64,000 bases of DNA. Source: a bacterium (GTDB lineage Bacteria; Armatimonadota; JACIXR01). Below the pieces are notes generated by a model. It worked only from the letters and a program-made list of their open reading frames with translations. It was not told the origin of the DNA and did no database searches. Within the stretch, counting starts at the first letter, position 1; each line of letters starts with the position of its first letter. The position numbers and the translations under genes are program-made. The stretch lies in contig JACIXR010000009.1 in NCBI GenBank assembly GCA_014360495.1, positions 62,001 through 126,000 of the forward strand, written 5' to 3'. Below are positions 17,827-26,370 of this stretch, piece by piece.

Positions 17827-19104
17827 TTGCTTGAAAGAGTTTCACGCAGAGGGGTAGCCAACGAGAAGGCTATTTTAGTCGGCTTGGAGCGGGGGGACGA
17901 TTGGCAAGAAAGAATGGAGGAACTGAAGGAGCTTGCTATCTCGGCGGGGGCGGAAGTTGTGGGGGAGGTGAGGCAGAAGAGGGAGGAGCCAGACCCGTTT
18001 TACTACATAGGTAGGGGGAAGGCGGAGGAATTGGCTGTTTTGATAAAAGAGTTGGACGCGGATTTGGTTATCGTTGATGCGAGCCTGAATTTGGTTCAGC
18101 ACCGCAATTTAGAGGAAATCCTTCAAACGAAAGTCGTTGATAGGACTGAGCTCATCCTTGATATCTTCGCCCAAAGAGCTCATACAAAGGAAGGAAAGCT
18201 TCAAATAGAGCTCGCCCAGCTCACTTATCTACTCCCTCGCTTAACGGGAAGGGGAGTTTTCCTCTCTCGTTTGGGAGGTGGAATTGGGACAAGGGGTCCG
18301 GGAGAGACGAAGCTGGAGTATGATAGGCGAAGGATAAGGGATAGAATAAACCAGTTGAGGAAGGAGATAGACGAGGTGAGGGAGCAGAGGGCGAAGAGGC
18401 GTCTCTGGAGGAGGGCGGAGGACATACCAATAGTCGCCCTTGTGGGCTACACAAATGTCGGTAAATCAACCCTTCTAAACGCCATAACGAAGGCTTCCGT
18501 GTATGTTGACGACCGCCCCTTCGCAACCTTGGACCCAACAACTCGCAGGGTGAAGTTGAAAGGTGGAGGAGTTGTTCTCTTCACGGATACGGTGGGATTT
18601 ATCAGGGATTTGCCTCCCAACTTGGTAGCGGCTTTCAGAGCGACTCTGGAGGAGGTTAGGGAGGCTGATATCCTCCTCCATGTAGCCGATGGAAGCCATC
18701 CGCGAATGGCTGAGCAGATAATGACGGTCAATAAGATATTGGAAGATGTTGTCGAGGTGGGGGAGAAGAAGATGGTTTATGCGATAAATAAGATGGATAA
18801 AGCCGATATCCACGAGGTTATGGCGAAGCTGCCAGCGGGATTATCCAATGTTTGCTTCATCTCCGCACTTCAGCAAAGGGGCATCTCGGCGCTTTTAGAG
18901 AAAATCGGTAAGATTTTGGAGGAGGAATTCTGTCTCGTTGAGCTCACTATTCCCTATGAGAGGGGCGATATCCTATCCCTGCTTTATGAGAAGGGAAGGG
19001 TTCTTGGGGAGGATTTCGGAGGTAAGGGAATAAACATCCTCGCAAGGGTTCCTGTGGATTTAAGGGATAAAATTTTGCTTCTTACAAACAGCAAGGGGAA
19101 ATAA
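17827..19104 (+). CDS. hflX: Ribosome-associated GTPase HflX
   Basis: A 425-residue HflX GTPase, which splits stalled 70S ribosomes. The N-terminal glycine-rich domain has RQKREEPDPFYYIGRGKAEEL and VDRTELILDIFAQRAHTKEG. LGGGIGTRGPGETKLE precedes the G domain: VGYTNVGKSTLLNA (G1), DPTTRR (G2), DTVGFIRDLPPNLVAAF (G3) and NKMDK (G4). A TTG at 17827 is chosen because AAGGAG (17812-17817) lies 9 bases upstream. An in-frame GTG at 17809, overlapping the dapL end, is the alternative and adds 6 residues. Confidence 0.95.
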   Translation: MLERVSRRGVANEKAILVGLERGDDWQERMEELKELAISAGAEVVGEVRQKREEPDPFYYIGRGKAEELAVLIKELDADLVIVDASLNLVQHRNLEEILQTKVVDRTELILDIFAQRAHTKEGKLQIELAQLTYLLPRLTGRGVFLSRLGGGIGTRGPGETKLEYDRRRIRDRINQLRKEIDEVREQRAKRRLWRRAEDIPIVALVGYTNVGKSTLLNAITKASVYVDDRPFATLDPTTRRVKLKGGGVVLFTDTVGFIRDLPPNLVAAFRATLEEVREADILLHVADGSHPRMAEQIMTVNKILEDVVEVGEKKMVYAINKMDKADIHEVMAKLPAGLSNVCFISALQQRGISALLEKIGKILEEEFCLVELTIPYERGDILSLLYEKGRVLGEDFGGKGINILARVPVDLRDKILLLTNSKGK

Positions 19105-19177
19105 AGGCTTTCGCTATAAAGACGGAATGCAGAGGAAATTTATTTCTTCACATAAAGCAAGGCTAAGGGAAATTCGC

Positions 19178-19205
19178 TTGACTTTATTTTTATTTGTTTT
19201 AATAT
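19178..19205 (+). promoter_or_regulatory. Promoter of the GH32 gene
   Basis: TTGACT (19178-19183), 16 bases, TAATAT (19200-19205). Transcription would start near 19212. This leaves the AAGGAGG site (19221-19227) and the ATG at 19235 on the mRNA but excludes the longer reading frame from 19127. Confidence 0.6.
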
Positions 19206-19234
19206 TCCCCATCATCACCGAAGGAGGGAATCCG

Positions 19235-20641
19235 ATGGAAAGGAAAAAGTTTGAATCCGACCCGCATCGTCCTATTTATCATTTCCTTCCTCCAGCAAAT
19301 TGGATGAACGACCCTAATGGGTTAATCCAGTGGGAGGATGGAACCTATCATCTTTTCTATCAATACAATCCCGATTTTCCCCAGCCTGCTAATATTCGTT
19401 GGGGACACGCAGTGAGCAGGGATTTGCTCCATTGGCAGGATTATCCGGTCGCTCTTTCCCCTACACCTGGCGGACCCGATAAAGACGGTTGCTGGACGGG
19501 ATGTGCCGTCAACGATAACGGCACGCCAACCCTAATCTACACAGGCGTTTTCCCTGAATGCGTCTGTATAGCGAGGGGGGATGAAAAATTGCTCACCTTC
19601 CAAAAATACGAAAAGAATCCTGTCATAGCAAAGCCTCCGGAGGGGATGGATGTAACGGGTTTCAGGGACCCATATGTTTGGAGGGAGCCAGATGGATGGT
19701 ATCTCGTTTTGGGCTCGGGAATCAAGGGGAGGGGAGGACTTGCCCTTCTTTACCATTCCAAGGACCTTAGGAATTGGGAATATCTTCATCCACTTTGCGA
19801 AGGAAAGGAAGAGGAAACGGGCTTTATGTGGGAATGCCCAAATTTCTTCCCCCTAGGTGAGGACAAATATGTTCTCATTACCTCTCCTATTCCTCTTGGT
19901 TATCCAATCTATTTGATGGGGAAGTATGAGGAGCATCGTTTAAGCGTTGAGGGGATTGGGAAAGTTGACGGATGCGAGCATTCCTTTTACGCACCACAAA
20001 TCTTTCGGGATAGGAAGGGAAGGTTGATTATGTTTGGATGGTTGAGGGAGCTACGCTCGGCTGAGGCGCAGAAGGAGGCTGGCTGGTCGGGGGTTATGTC
20101 CCTTCCACGCCAGATTAGCTTAAAAGATGGTGAATTTTCGGTTGATGTAGTTCCGGAGGCGGAGAAGCTGCGGGGGAAGCGGTTAAGTTCGTTATCAAAT
20201 ATAGAGCTTCAGGGCGATTCGTTCCTTCCATTGGAGAATGTTAAAGGTGATGCCCTTGAGATAATCGCTCGCTTCCGTCAAATAGAAGGGAAATCTTTCG
20301 GAATCGTGGTGAGGAGGTCGGAGGACGGAGAGGAAGAAACGCTTATCGGCTACGATGCAGATAAGAAGGCTATTTTTGTTGATGCCTCCCGCTCTTCCCT
20401 TGACGATTCTGTAGCGAAGCCCATTTGCTATGCTGGTTTGGAATTGAAAAGTAACCCCCTCAGCCTGCATATATATGTTGACCGCTCTGTGATAGAGGTG
20501 TTCGTTAACAGTAAAATCGCTTTTGCGACAAGAGTTTATCCAACTCGTAGGGATAGTTTAGGAGTTGGGCTGTTTTCTAAAGGCGGGAAGACCGAATTGG
20601 AGGAATTGGAGATATGGGAGGTCTGCACTATTTGGAAATAA
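19235..20641 (+). CDS. GH32 beta-fructosidase (sucrose/fructan hydrolase)
   Basis: A 468-residue glycoside hydrolase family 32 enzyme with a five-blade propeller and C-terminal beta-sandwich. Catalytic motifs are all present: NWMNDPNGL (nucleophile Asp), GFRDPYVW (stabiliser Asp) and MWECPNFF (acid/base Glu). DRSVIEVFVN is the C-terminal sandwich motif. It cleaves beta-fructosides such as sucrose or levan. The start at 19235 is set by AAGGAGG seven bases upstream and by a promoter at 19178-19205. The frame upstream resembles a signal peptide but would lie on the promoter, so the enzyme is probably cytoplasmic. No sugar transporter is adjacent. Confidence 0.92.
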   Translation: MERKKFESDPHRPIYHFLPPANWMNDPNGLIQWEDGTYHLFYQYNPDFPQPANIRWGHAVSRDLLHWQDYPVALSPTPGGPDKDGCWTGCAVNDNGTPTLIYTGVFPECVCIARGDEKLLTFQKYEKNPVIAKPPEGMDVTGFRDPYVWREPDGWYLVLGSGIKGRGGLALLYHSKDLRNWEYLHPLCEGKEEETGFMWECPNFFPLGEDKYVLITSPIPLGYPIYLMGKYEEHRLSVEGIGKVDGCEHSFYAPQIFRDRKGRLIMFGWLRELRSAEAQKEAGWSGVMSLPRQISLKDGEFSVDVVPEAEKLRGKRLSSLSNIELQGDSFLPLENVKGDALEIIARFRQIEGKSFGIVVRRSEDGEEETLIGYDADKKAIFVDASRSSLDDSVAKPICYAGLELKSNPLSLHIYVDRSVIEVFVNSKIAFATRVYPTRRDSLGVGLFSKGGKTELEELEIWEVCTIWK

Positions 20642-20645
20642 AGAA

Positions 20646-21713
20646 TTAGGAAATCCGGGCTATTCGTCCATTCTTTAGCTCTATTTCCATATCAATGGGT
20701 AAGGGGAAGAGGTTTCTCTCCGTCGTGGCAATGAACACTTGTTCCATACTTCGCAGAATTTCCCCTATCTTCTTTCTCCTTTCCTCTTCAAGGTCTGAGG
20801 TGAGGTCGTCAAAGAGGAAAACAGGGGAATCGCCCAAGAGTTGCTTTGTGTAAATATACTGGGCGAGGCGAAGGGAAAGCGAAAGAGTTCTCGCTTGTCC
20901 AAGTGAAGAGAAATATCTCGCATCCATATCGTTTATCCCTATTTCCATATCATCTCTCTGGGGTCCTATCAAGCTCATTCCTTTCTCCCTCTCCTCTGCT
21001 TCCATTTCTTTCAATGCCTTCAGTATCTCCTCTGCCGTTTCTCCCGTCGTTGCGGAGTAGCGGAGCCACGCTTTTTCCCTTCCCTCCGTGATTCTCATAT
21101 GTACTTCTTGGAAATAAGGAAGGAGCTCCGCTATGAACTGCTTTCTCATTTTTATAAGAACGCTTGAGAGTTGGGCGAACTCCTCGTTCCAGGGCTGCAG
21201 TTCATCCTGTGAGACCTCGGTTTTTAAAAGGGCGTTGCGCTGTGAGAGAGCCTTGCGAAAGGAAGAAAGGGCGTCTCTATAGCGAGGGAAAAGGAGGGAA
21301 AGCTCTTCATCTAAGTAATCCCTTCTCCTCGCGGGTTCGCCCCTTACAATCTCCTTATCCTCATCCCGATAAAGAATGGAAACACATTTTCCTGTTGCCT
21401 CTCCCACTTTTCTGAACTTGTAATCAACCTTCACAGCTTTTCCCTGCTCACTGATATAACACTCAATTATGTAAATCCTTCCTTCCCTTGACACCTCCCC
21501 CCTGATATAGGCTCTTTGAGAGTTCTTGTTAATTAAATCTGAATCCTCTCTTGCACGAAGGGATTTAAGGACGGAGAGGAAATGAAGCCCCTCCAATAGA
21601 TTGCTTTTCCCTTGTGCGTTTCCTCCCTTTATAAGGATTATCCCTTTTGAGGGGTTTAGCTCAAGGTTGGTGAAGTTGCGAAATGAGCGGAGGACAATCC
21701 TCCTGATGAACAT
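20646..21713 (-). CDS. recF: DNA replication and repair protein RecF
   Basis: A 355-residue SMC-like ATPase that helps load RecA at gaps. MFIRRIVLRSFRNFTNLEL, GGNAQGKSNLLEGL (Walker A), SSLGQARTLSLSLRLAQ (signature) and FLFDDLTSDLEEERRKK (Walker B) are in family order. The ATG at 21713 shares its A with the dnaN stop (TAATG), so translation is coupled. A TTG at 21749 would overlap dnaN and is not needed. The gene converges on the GH32 gene with 4 bases between stops. gyrB and dnaA, common partners, are not here. Confidence 0.95.
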   Translation of the reverse strand: MFIRRIVLRSFRNFTNLELNPSKGIILIKGGNAQGKSNLLEGLHFLSVLKSLRAREDSDLINKNSQRAYIRGEVSREGRIYIIECYISEQGKAVKVDYKFRKVGEATGKCVSILYRDEDKEIVRGEPARRRDYLDEELSLLFPRYRDALSSFRKALSQRNALLKTEVSQDELQPWNEEFAQLSSVLIKMRKQFIAELLPYFQEVHMRITEGREKAWLRYSATTGETAEEILKALKEMEAEEREKGMSLIGPQRDDMEIGINDMDARYFSSLGQARTLSLSLRLAQYIYTKQLLGDSPVFLFDDLTSDLEEERRKKIGEILRSMEQVFIATTERNLFPLPIDMEIELKNGRIARIS

Positions 21714-22804
21714 TAGGTTGGGTGCATTGGCATAACCACATACACCCAATCCTCTCCTTCGCCCTTCTCCATTTTGGCTGCCTGAGTTGGTTCGTTTAAG
21801 GTAAGTCGCACATTTTCCTCATCAATAACCTTTAAGCCGTCAAGGAGAAACTGAACATTGAACACATAACTTTCGCTCTCCCCCTCAACCATAGCAGGAA
21901 CCTCTTCCATAAATCCTCCCATAGCTGGGGCTTCTGCTGAGATTATAATCCTATCCTTTTGGATATCCAGCCTGACCCTTTCCATATTCTCCCTCGCCAC
22001 TATCCTCGCTCTGTTGAGCGCTCGCATTAATTCGCTTTTTGCCGTCATCAGTTGGACTTTCCCCTGCGTGGGGATGACTTTATCGTAAGCGGGGAATTTC
22101 CTCGTTATCGCGCGGGAAACGAGGCGGAATTTCACCTCCCCTTCTTTTCTTCCCGTTATCGCTATGAGGTCGTTATGGGCTATGATAATTTCGTCCTCAT
22201 CATCTATTACCCTCACCAATTCAGCGAAAGCCTTCTCCGGCAGAAGGAATTGAAAATCCTCCCCTTCATAGGGGAAACGCTGTAGGGCGAGGCGTGAGGC
22301 ATCGGAGGCGACGAAATTAAGTTGACCTTCCCTTGCATCTAAGAGGATGCCCGTGAACTCTGGGCGTATGTCCTCCTTCGCCACGGCGAAGGAGACCTTG
22401 GAATATCCTTCCCTCAATTGCTCGCCACTGAAAGTGAAATGCTTCGCGAACTCCTCAGCGGGTGGAGCTGGGAATTCTTCTCTCCATATCTCCAATATAT
22501 AACTTGTCTTCCCCGCTGATATGCGTACTCTGTCATCCTCCATCTCTATCGCCACTTCATCCGCATCTAATGAGGAGACAATCTCCTGAAAAGTTTTCCC
22601 TTTTATGAGGAAACTTCCGATTTCTCCCTCAAAATCTATCGCTTCCTCAATCCACATCTCGTAGTTGGAAGCCATAAGATGGAGCTTGTTCTCGACCGGG
22701 AAAATGTAGATGTTGGAAAGTATGGGAAGAGTTCTCTGCGAGGTTGTGAGGCGCACCACATGACTGAGAACCTTTGAAAGCTCGTCCTTGTTAAGAGTTG
22801 CCAT
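21713..22804 (-). CDS. dnaN: DNA polymerase III beta sliding clamp
   Basis: A 363-residue clamp with the three repeated DnaN domains. MATLNKDELSKVLSHVVRL opens domain I; LPILSNIYIFP, SDASRLALQRFPYEG and a C-terminal YVVMPMHPT (family ending MPMR/MPM-type) are visible. The start at 22804 has AAAGGAGG 8 bases upstream. A longer frame to 22912 reads through the promoter (-35 at 22864-22869) and is rejected. dnaN is followed directly by recF. The pair stands without dnaA, so this is not an intact dnaA-dnaN-recF origin cluster. Confidence 0.96.
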   Translation of the reverse strand: MATLNKDELSKVLSHVVRLTTSQRTLPILSNIYIFPVENKLHLMASNYEMWIEEAIDFEGEIGSFLIKGKTFQEIVSSLDADEVAIEMEDDRVRISAGKTSYILEIWREEFPAPPAEEFAKHFTFSGEQLREGYSKVSFAVAKEDIRPEFTGILLDAREGQLNFVASDASRLALQRFPYEGEDFQFLLPEKAFAELVRVIDDEDEIIIAHNDLIAITGRKEGEVKFRLVSRAITRKFPAYDKVIPTQGKVQLMTAKSELMRALNRARIVARENMERVRLDIQKDRIIISAEAPAMGGFMEEVPAMVEGESESYVFNVQFLLDGLKVIDEENVRLTLNEPTQAAKMEKGEGEDWVYVVMPMHPT

Positions 22805-22840
22805 AATTACATCCTCCTTTAAATTTTCGTTCTTAAAAAA

Positions 22841-22869
22841 TTTATACTTTAAAACCTTGGAATTGGCAA
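22841..22869 (-). promoter_or_regulatory. Promoter of dnaN-recF
   Basis: On the minus strand TTGCCA (22869-22864), 17 bases, then TATAAA (22846-22841). The leader of about 30 bases carries AAAGGAGG before the ATG at 22804. Confidence 0.65.
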
Positions 22870-22970
22870 TAGATTTTTTCTGAATAATGATATTACAACA
22901 AAGCCTTCCCAAACTTATCCCTTTAATTTATACTCATAACAACAAATTATTCATAAGGAGGTAAAATCTT

Positions 22971-24188
22971 ATGCGAGTGAGAATCGGCGTAGCTGGAACT
23001 GGCTCTATCTTCAGAGGAGCTCACCTCCCAGCGTATCTCTCTATCCCTGAGGCAAAGCTCTACGCTTTCTACGATAGCGTTCCTCAGAAGGCTGAGGAGG
23101 CTAGGGAAATCGCGAAGAAGCTTTACGAGGAAGAAGCTAAAAGGGCGGAGGAAATGGGGAATATTGAAAAGGCGAAAACCCTTAGAGAGGATGCAAAAGA
23201 TTTTCGGGTCTTGTCATCCTTTGAAGGGCTTTGCGAGAATGTGGAGCTCGTTGACATCTGCACACCTCCGAATACACATAGCAAGCTCGCCATAGAGGCA
23301 CTTGAAAGGGGGGTAAATGTGATGTGTGAAAAGCCGATGGCGCTCACCTATCTTGATTGTCTTGAGATTTGCGAAGCTGTGGAGAGGACGGGAAGGCTTT
23401 ATCAGCATAACGAGAACTTCATCTTTGATTCCCTATGGTATAGTCTGCGGAAAACTGTTGAAGGAGGGATAGTGGGAGAACCTCTTTTAATGATTATTCC
23501 CGCGGCTCACGGAGGACCGGAGTGGGCAAGCTGGTTCTGGCAGGGGGAGATTGCGGGTGGCGGTGCCCTTCTTGATAACGGAATTCATGCCATCACCTGC
23601 GCCTGGTTCATAATCGGTTTGGATAAGGAGCCCGTGATGGTTGAGGCTGTTCCCCCCGTGGGGATTAGGACGATGATTAAGAAAAGGATTATTGAGGGGA
23701 AATATGAGGAGGTAAAGGTGGAAGATAAAGGACATATACTCATAAGGTTTGAGGATAAGATAACAGGACATTGGGCGAGTGCACTCGTTGAGGGTTCTTG
23801 GTATTATCAGGATACTCCTCAGATGAGCTTGATTGGGAGCAAGGGGATAGTGCAGATAAAATTCCCTTGGGAGGAAGGAGGTCCAGCTTTAACATTCATT
23901 GATGGTAAAGGAAACAAGTTCTCCATTCCCGTTGAGGGAGTTGGAGGGTTCGTGGGGGAGATAAGGAATATGGTCAAGTGCGTTTTGCGGGGAGAACGCT
24001 CAATTTCGGATGAGAGGATGGGAGCGGAATCCCAGGCGATAGTTGGTTCGGCATATATGTCGCAGGGATTGGGAAGAGCCGTGAGCTTGAAGGAGTTCAA
24101 GGAATTTGCCCTGAGATTAAAGGAGGAGAAGAAGGATAAGGCATCAGCAGAGCTTCTTCGTCAGCAATTGGAATGGATAGCGCGATAA
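22971..24188 (+). CDS. Gfo/Idh/MocA family oxidoreductase
   Basis: A 405-residue NAD(P)-dependent dehydrogenase of the Gfo/Idh/MocA family. The Rossmann start is VRIGVAGTGSIFRGAHLPAYL; the conserved EKP motif is NVMCEKPMALTYLDC. The C-terminal domain has GGGALLDNGIHAITC, with the His often used in catalysis. An insertion rich in Glu/Lys (about residues 40-72) lengthens the first domain. Family members oxidise or reduce sugars and inositols; the substrate is unknown. AAGGAGGT lies 8 bases before the ATG. A candidate TATACT -10 is at 22929-22934 with no convincing -35. Confidence 0.85.
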   Translation: MRVRIGVAGTGSIFRGAHLPAYLSIPEAKLYAFYDSVPQKAEEAREIAKKLYEEEAKRAEEMGNIEKAKTLREDAKDFRVLSSFEGLCENVELVDICTPPNTHSKLAIEALERGVNVMCEKPMALTYLDCLEICEAVERTGRLYQHNENFIFDSLWYSLRKTVEGGIVGEPLLMIIPAAHGGPEWASWFWQGEIAGGGALLDNGIHAITCAWFIIGLDKEPVMVEAVPPVGIRTMIKKRIIEGKYEEVKVEDKGHILIRFEDKITGHWASALVEGSWYYQDTPQMSLIGSKGIVQIKFPWEEGGPALTFIDGKGNKFSIPVEGVGGFVGEIRNMVKCVLRGERSISDERMGAESQAIVGSAYMSQGLGRAVSLKEFKEFALRLKEEKKDKASAELLRQQLEWIAR

Positions 24189-24249
24189 GGAAACAAGAAT
24201 TTATAAAAAGAACACCTTATAGGGAGGTTATTTAAAGAATTTTTCACTG

Positions 24250-24336
24250 TTTCCCTTGCCCATAGAGGTGGGGAGGGAAGCAATCTCGGTCCCACTTGTC
24301 AAAATAAAACAATTGCAAGCCCCCTTAGGGGCAAGC
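24250..24336. repeat. Degenerate palindromic repeats in a 424-base intergenic gap
   Basis: TTTCCCTTGCCC ... GGGAAGCAATCTC (24250-24287) contains the reverse complement of the GAGATTGCTTCCC core. Next to it TTGCAAGCCCCCTTAGGGGC (about 24314-24333) forms a second small inverted repeat. Nothing else is recognised in 24189-24420. Confidence 0.55.
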
Positions 24337-24420
24337 CGTATCTATCGGTAAATTACAAAATTTTTAGGCTTCCTCCCTATTGTGGGGAATAATTGAATAA
24401 TTTCAAGAGGTAAATTTTAT

Positions 24421-24579
24421 TTGAGGAGAGATTTGAAAGGAGAAGATATAGTTAAGTTTAGGTTAGAAGTAATGGAGTTTTCCGATAAGTATGGAGTAGA
24501 ATCAGCAAAGGAAGCTTTTGGCGTTTCAAGAAGCACAGTCTTTGGCTTTTATAGTCAAACAATATGGGAAATCTCCTAA
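24421..24579 (+). pseudogene. Transposase helix-turn-helix remnant
   Basis: A 52-codon frame starting at a TTG translates to a helix-turn-helix with VKFRLEVMEFSDKYG and AKEAFGVSRSTVFGFY. This is the N-terminal DNA-binding segment of IS3/IS481-type or related integrase-like transposases. It stops at 24577-24579 with no DDE domain after it. It is therefore a decayed fragment, the only trace of an insertion element in the window. No terminal repeats or target duplications were recognised. Confidence 0.6.
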
Positions 24580-24612
24580 GGAGTCTCAAATGTTATGGAA
24601 TTATAAATAAAT

Positions 24613-24641
24613 TTGATAATCTCTCTTAGTGCCTATAAAAT
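24613..24641 (+). promoter_or_regulatory. Promoter of the MsbA-like gene, probably leaderless
   Basis: TTGATA (24613-24618), 17 bases, TAAAAT (24636-24641). The ATG at 24649 is 7 bases after the -10 box and has no ribosome-binding site. Confidence 0.6.
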
Positions 24642-24648
24642 ATTTTTT

Positions 24649-26370
24649 ATGAAACCTTTGCCCTGGTTATTATCCTGGCTCAGGCGATACATTTGGTATA
24701 TCCTCTTGGGGCTTGTGGGTTCCCTGGGAGGTGGCATTTTGGTTAAGGTCGTTGCGGACCTATCTGGGGAAGCGATAAATGGAGTTGCCCAAAGAAACTT
24801 CCAACAAGTTCTAAATGTATGTCTTAAAGGATTGGTCGTTTATTTCGTCATTGGTATCTGCCAATATATGGGCGCCTATTTCCTTCCCCGTGCCTCAAAT
24901 AACATAGGAATGGAAATTCGTAAGCTTCTCTTTTCCCGCCTCATCGGTTCTCCGGTTTCCCTCTTTCACAAAAGAAGGGTTGGGGACCTGATGTCAAGGG
25001 TTATTGTTGATGTGGGAGTGCTTGAAGCCAATATACCTTCTGCGGTGGAGAGGCTTGTTGCATCCCCTATAGTTGCTCTTTTTCTTTCCGTCGCGCTCTT
25101 TGTCCTCAATTGGCAACTTGCCCTCCTCAGCGCCATTGCCCTTCCGTTACTCGGCTACTTGATTAACATCGCAGGGAAAAAGATGAGGAGGGTTCAAATA
25201 GAGATTCAGCGAAGGCTCGCTGACCTGAACACGGCTTTGGAGAATTCTTTCGCATTCATCAAAGAGATAAAAGCCCTCTGCGCCGAGCATTTTGAGGATA
25301 ACAAATTCAAGAACCTTGCGGAAAAGACCTTCGGCTCTATTATGCGAGGGGTAAGGTTAAGGGCGCTCCTTAGCCCTTCAATACAATTTTTGGGAGCGGT
25401 TGGGGTTATAGGAATAATCCTATTCGCCGCTTGGCAGATAGGAAAGGGGGCAAACTTTGATGTTGGCAGGTTAACAAGCTTCGTCGTCCTTCTGAGCTCC
25501 GTTTATCAACAGATGAGAGGGTTAGGGGATGGAGTTATGGCTCTCCAGCAGTGCTTAGGTGCTTCTACCCGCCTGATAGAGCTTTTGGAAATGACCTCCA
25601 TCCCCGAGAGAAAAGAAGGGGTGAAAATTCCCTCATTTAGAAAGGAGATAAAGTTTGAAGATGTTTCCTTCTCCTATAATGGTTCCGAAGTTTTAGAGGG
25701 AATAAATGTTCAAGTTAGGAAAGGGGAGATTTTAGCGATAGTCGGTCCCTCGGGAGCCGGGAAAACAACCTTTGTTGACCTCATTCCCCATTTCTATGAC
25801 CCAGTAGAAGGGAAGATAGAAGTTGATGGAAAGGATATAAGGGAAATAGATGTTCTCTCTCTTCGTCGGCAGATAGCAATCGTTTCTCAGGAGCCTTTCA
25901 TCTTTGGGGGAACGATAAGGGAAAATCTTTCCTATCCAGAGGAAGTATCGGAGGAGGAAATGAGGGAAGCTTTGGAGAAGGTAGACCTTTTGGATTTCGT
26001 TTCCTCACTTCCAGATGGGTTGGACACAGTAATAGGGGAGAGGGGATTAACTCTTTCTGCTGGGCAGAGGCAGAGATTGGCGATAGCTCGTGCCCTCTTA
26101 CGCAAGCCAGCAATTTTGATTCTGGACGAAGCGACAGCGAACTTGGATTCAATAGCGGAACAACGTCTTCTAAACGCTATCTCCCAAGGTGGGTATACGG
26201 TCATCCTCGTCGCCCACCGCCTATCAACTGCCCGCATTGCGGATAGGATAATCGTTCTCAATCAGGGAAGGATAGTGGAGGAGGGAACGCACGAGGAACT
26301 ACTAAAGAAGGGAGGGTTATACGCCCGGTTATATGAGCTTCAATTAGGACAAAATGCGGAGAGTAGTTGA
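24649..26370 (+). CDS. MsbA-like lipid A/lipid ABC exporter (fused TMD-NBD)
   Basis: A 573-residue half-transporter. About six transmembrane helices fill residues 10-310. The nucleotide-binding domain has VGPSGAGKTTFVDLIPHF (Walker A), SQEPFIFGGTIRENL (Q loop), LSAGQRQRLAIARAL (signature), ILILDEATANLD (Walker B) and VAHRLSTAR (H loop). It acts as a homodimer in the inner membrane. The two overlapping downstream genes make Kdo-lipid A, so flipping the lipid A core (MsbA role) is the best reading, though general multidrug exporters look the same. The ATG at 24649 is chosen because the promoter overlaps any earlier start. Confidence 0.85.
   Translation: MKPLPWLLSWLRRYIWYILLGLVGSLGGGILVKVVADLSGEAINGVAQRNFQQVLNVCLKGLVVYFVIGICQYMGAYFLPRASNNIGMEIRKLLFSRLIGSPVSLFHKRRVGDLMSRVIVDVGVLEANIPSAVERLVASPIVALFLSVALFVLNWQLALLSAIALPLLGYLINIAGKKMRRVQIEIQRRLADLNTALENSFAFIKEIKALCAEHFEDNKFKNLAEKTFGSIMRGVRLRALLSPSIQFLGAVGVIGIILFAAWQIGKGANFDVGRLTSFVVLLSSVYQQMRGLGDGVMALQQCLGASTRLIELLEMTSIPERKEGVKIPSFRKEIKFEDVSFSYNGSEVLEGINVQVRKGEILAIVGPSGAGKTTFVDLIPHFYDPVEGKIEVDGKDIREIDVLSLRRQIAIVSQEPFIFGGTIRENLSYPEEVSEEEMREALEKVDLLDFVSSLPDGLDTVIGERGLTLSAGQRQRLAIARALLRKPAILILDEATANLDSIAEQRLLNAISQGGYTVILVAHRLSTARIADRIIVLNQGRIVEEGTHEELLKKGGLYARLYELQLGQNAESS

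Noticed and set aside
19127-19234. N-terminal signal peptide on the GH32 enzyme
   Set aside because: The segment coincides with a good promoter, and a strong ribosome site with ATG follows at 19235.
22805-22912. Longer dnaN reading frame to 22912
   Set aside because: It reads through the -35/-10 elements, and ATG 22804 has AAAGGAGG at ideal distance plus the normal DnaN N-terminus.
22805-22970. Replication origin between dnaN and the oxidoreductase
   Set aside because: No dnaA, no repeated TTATCCACA boxes; only one partial TTATCC match.
24189-24600. Complete insertion sequence
   Set aside because: Only a 52-codon helix-turn-helix remnant is present; no DDE domain and no terminal inverted repeats recognised.
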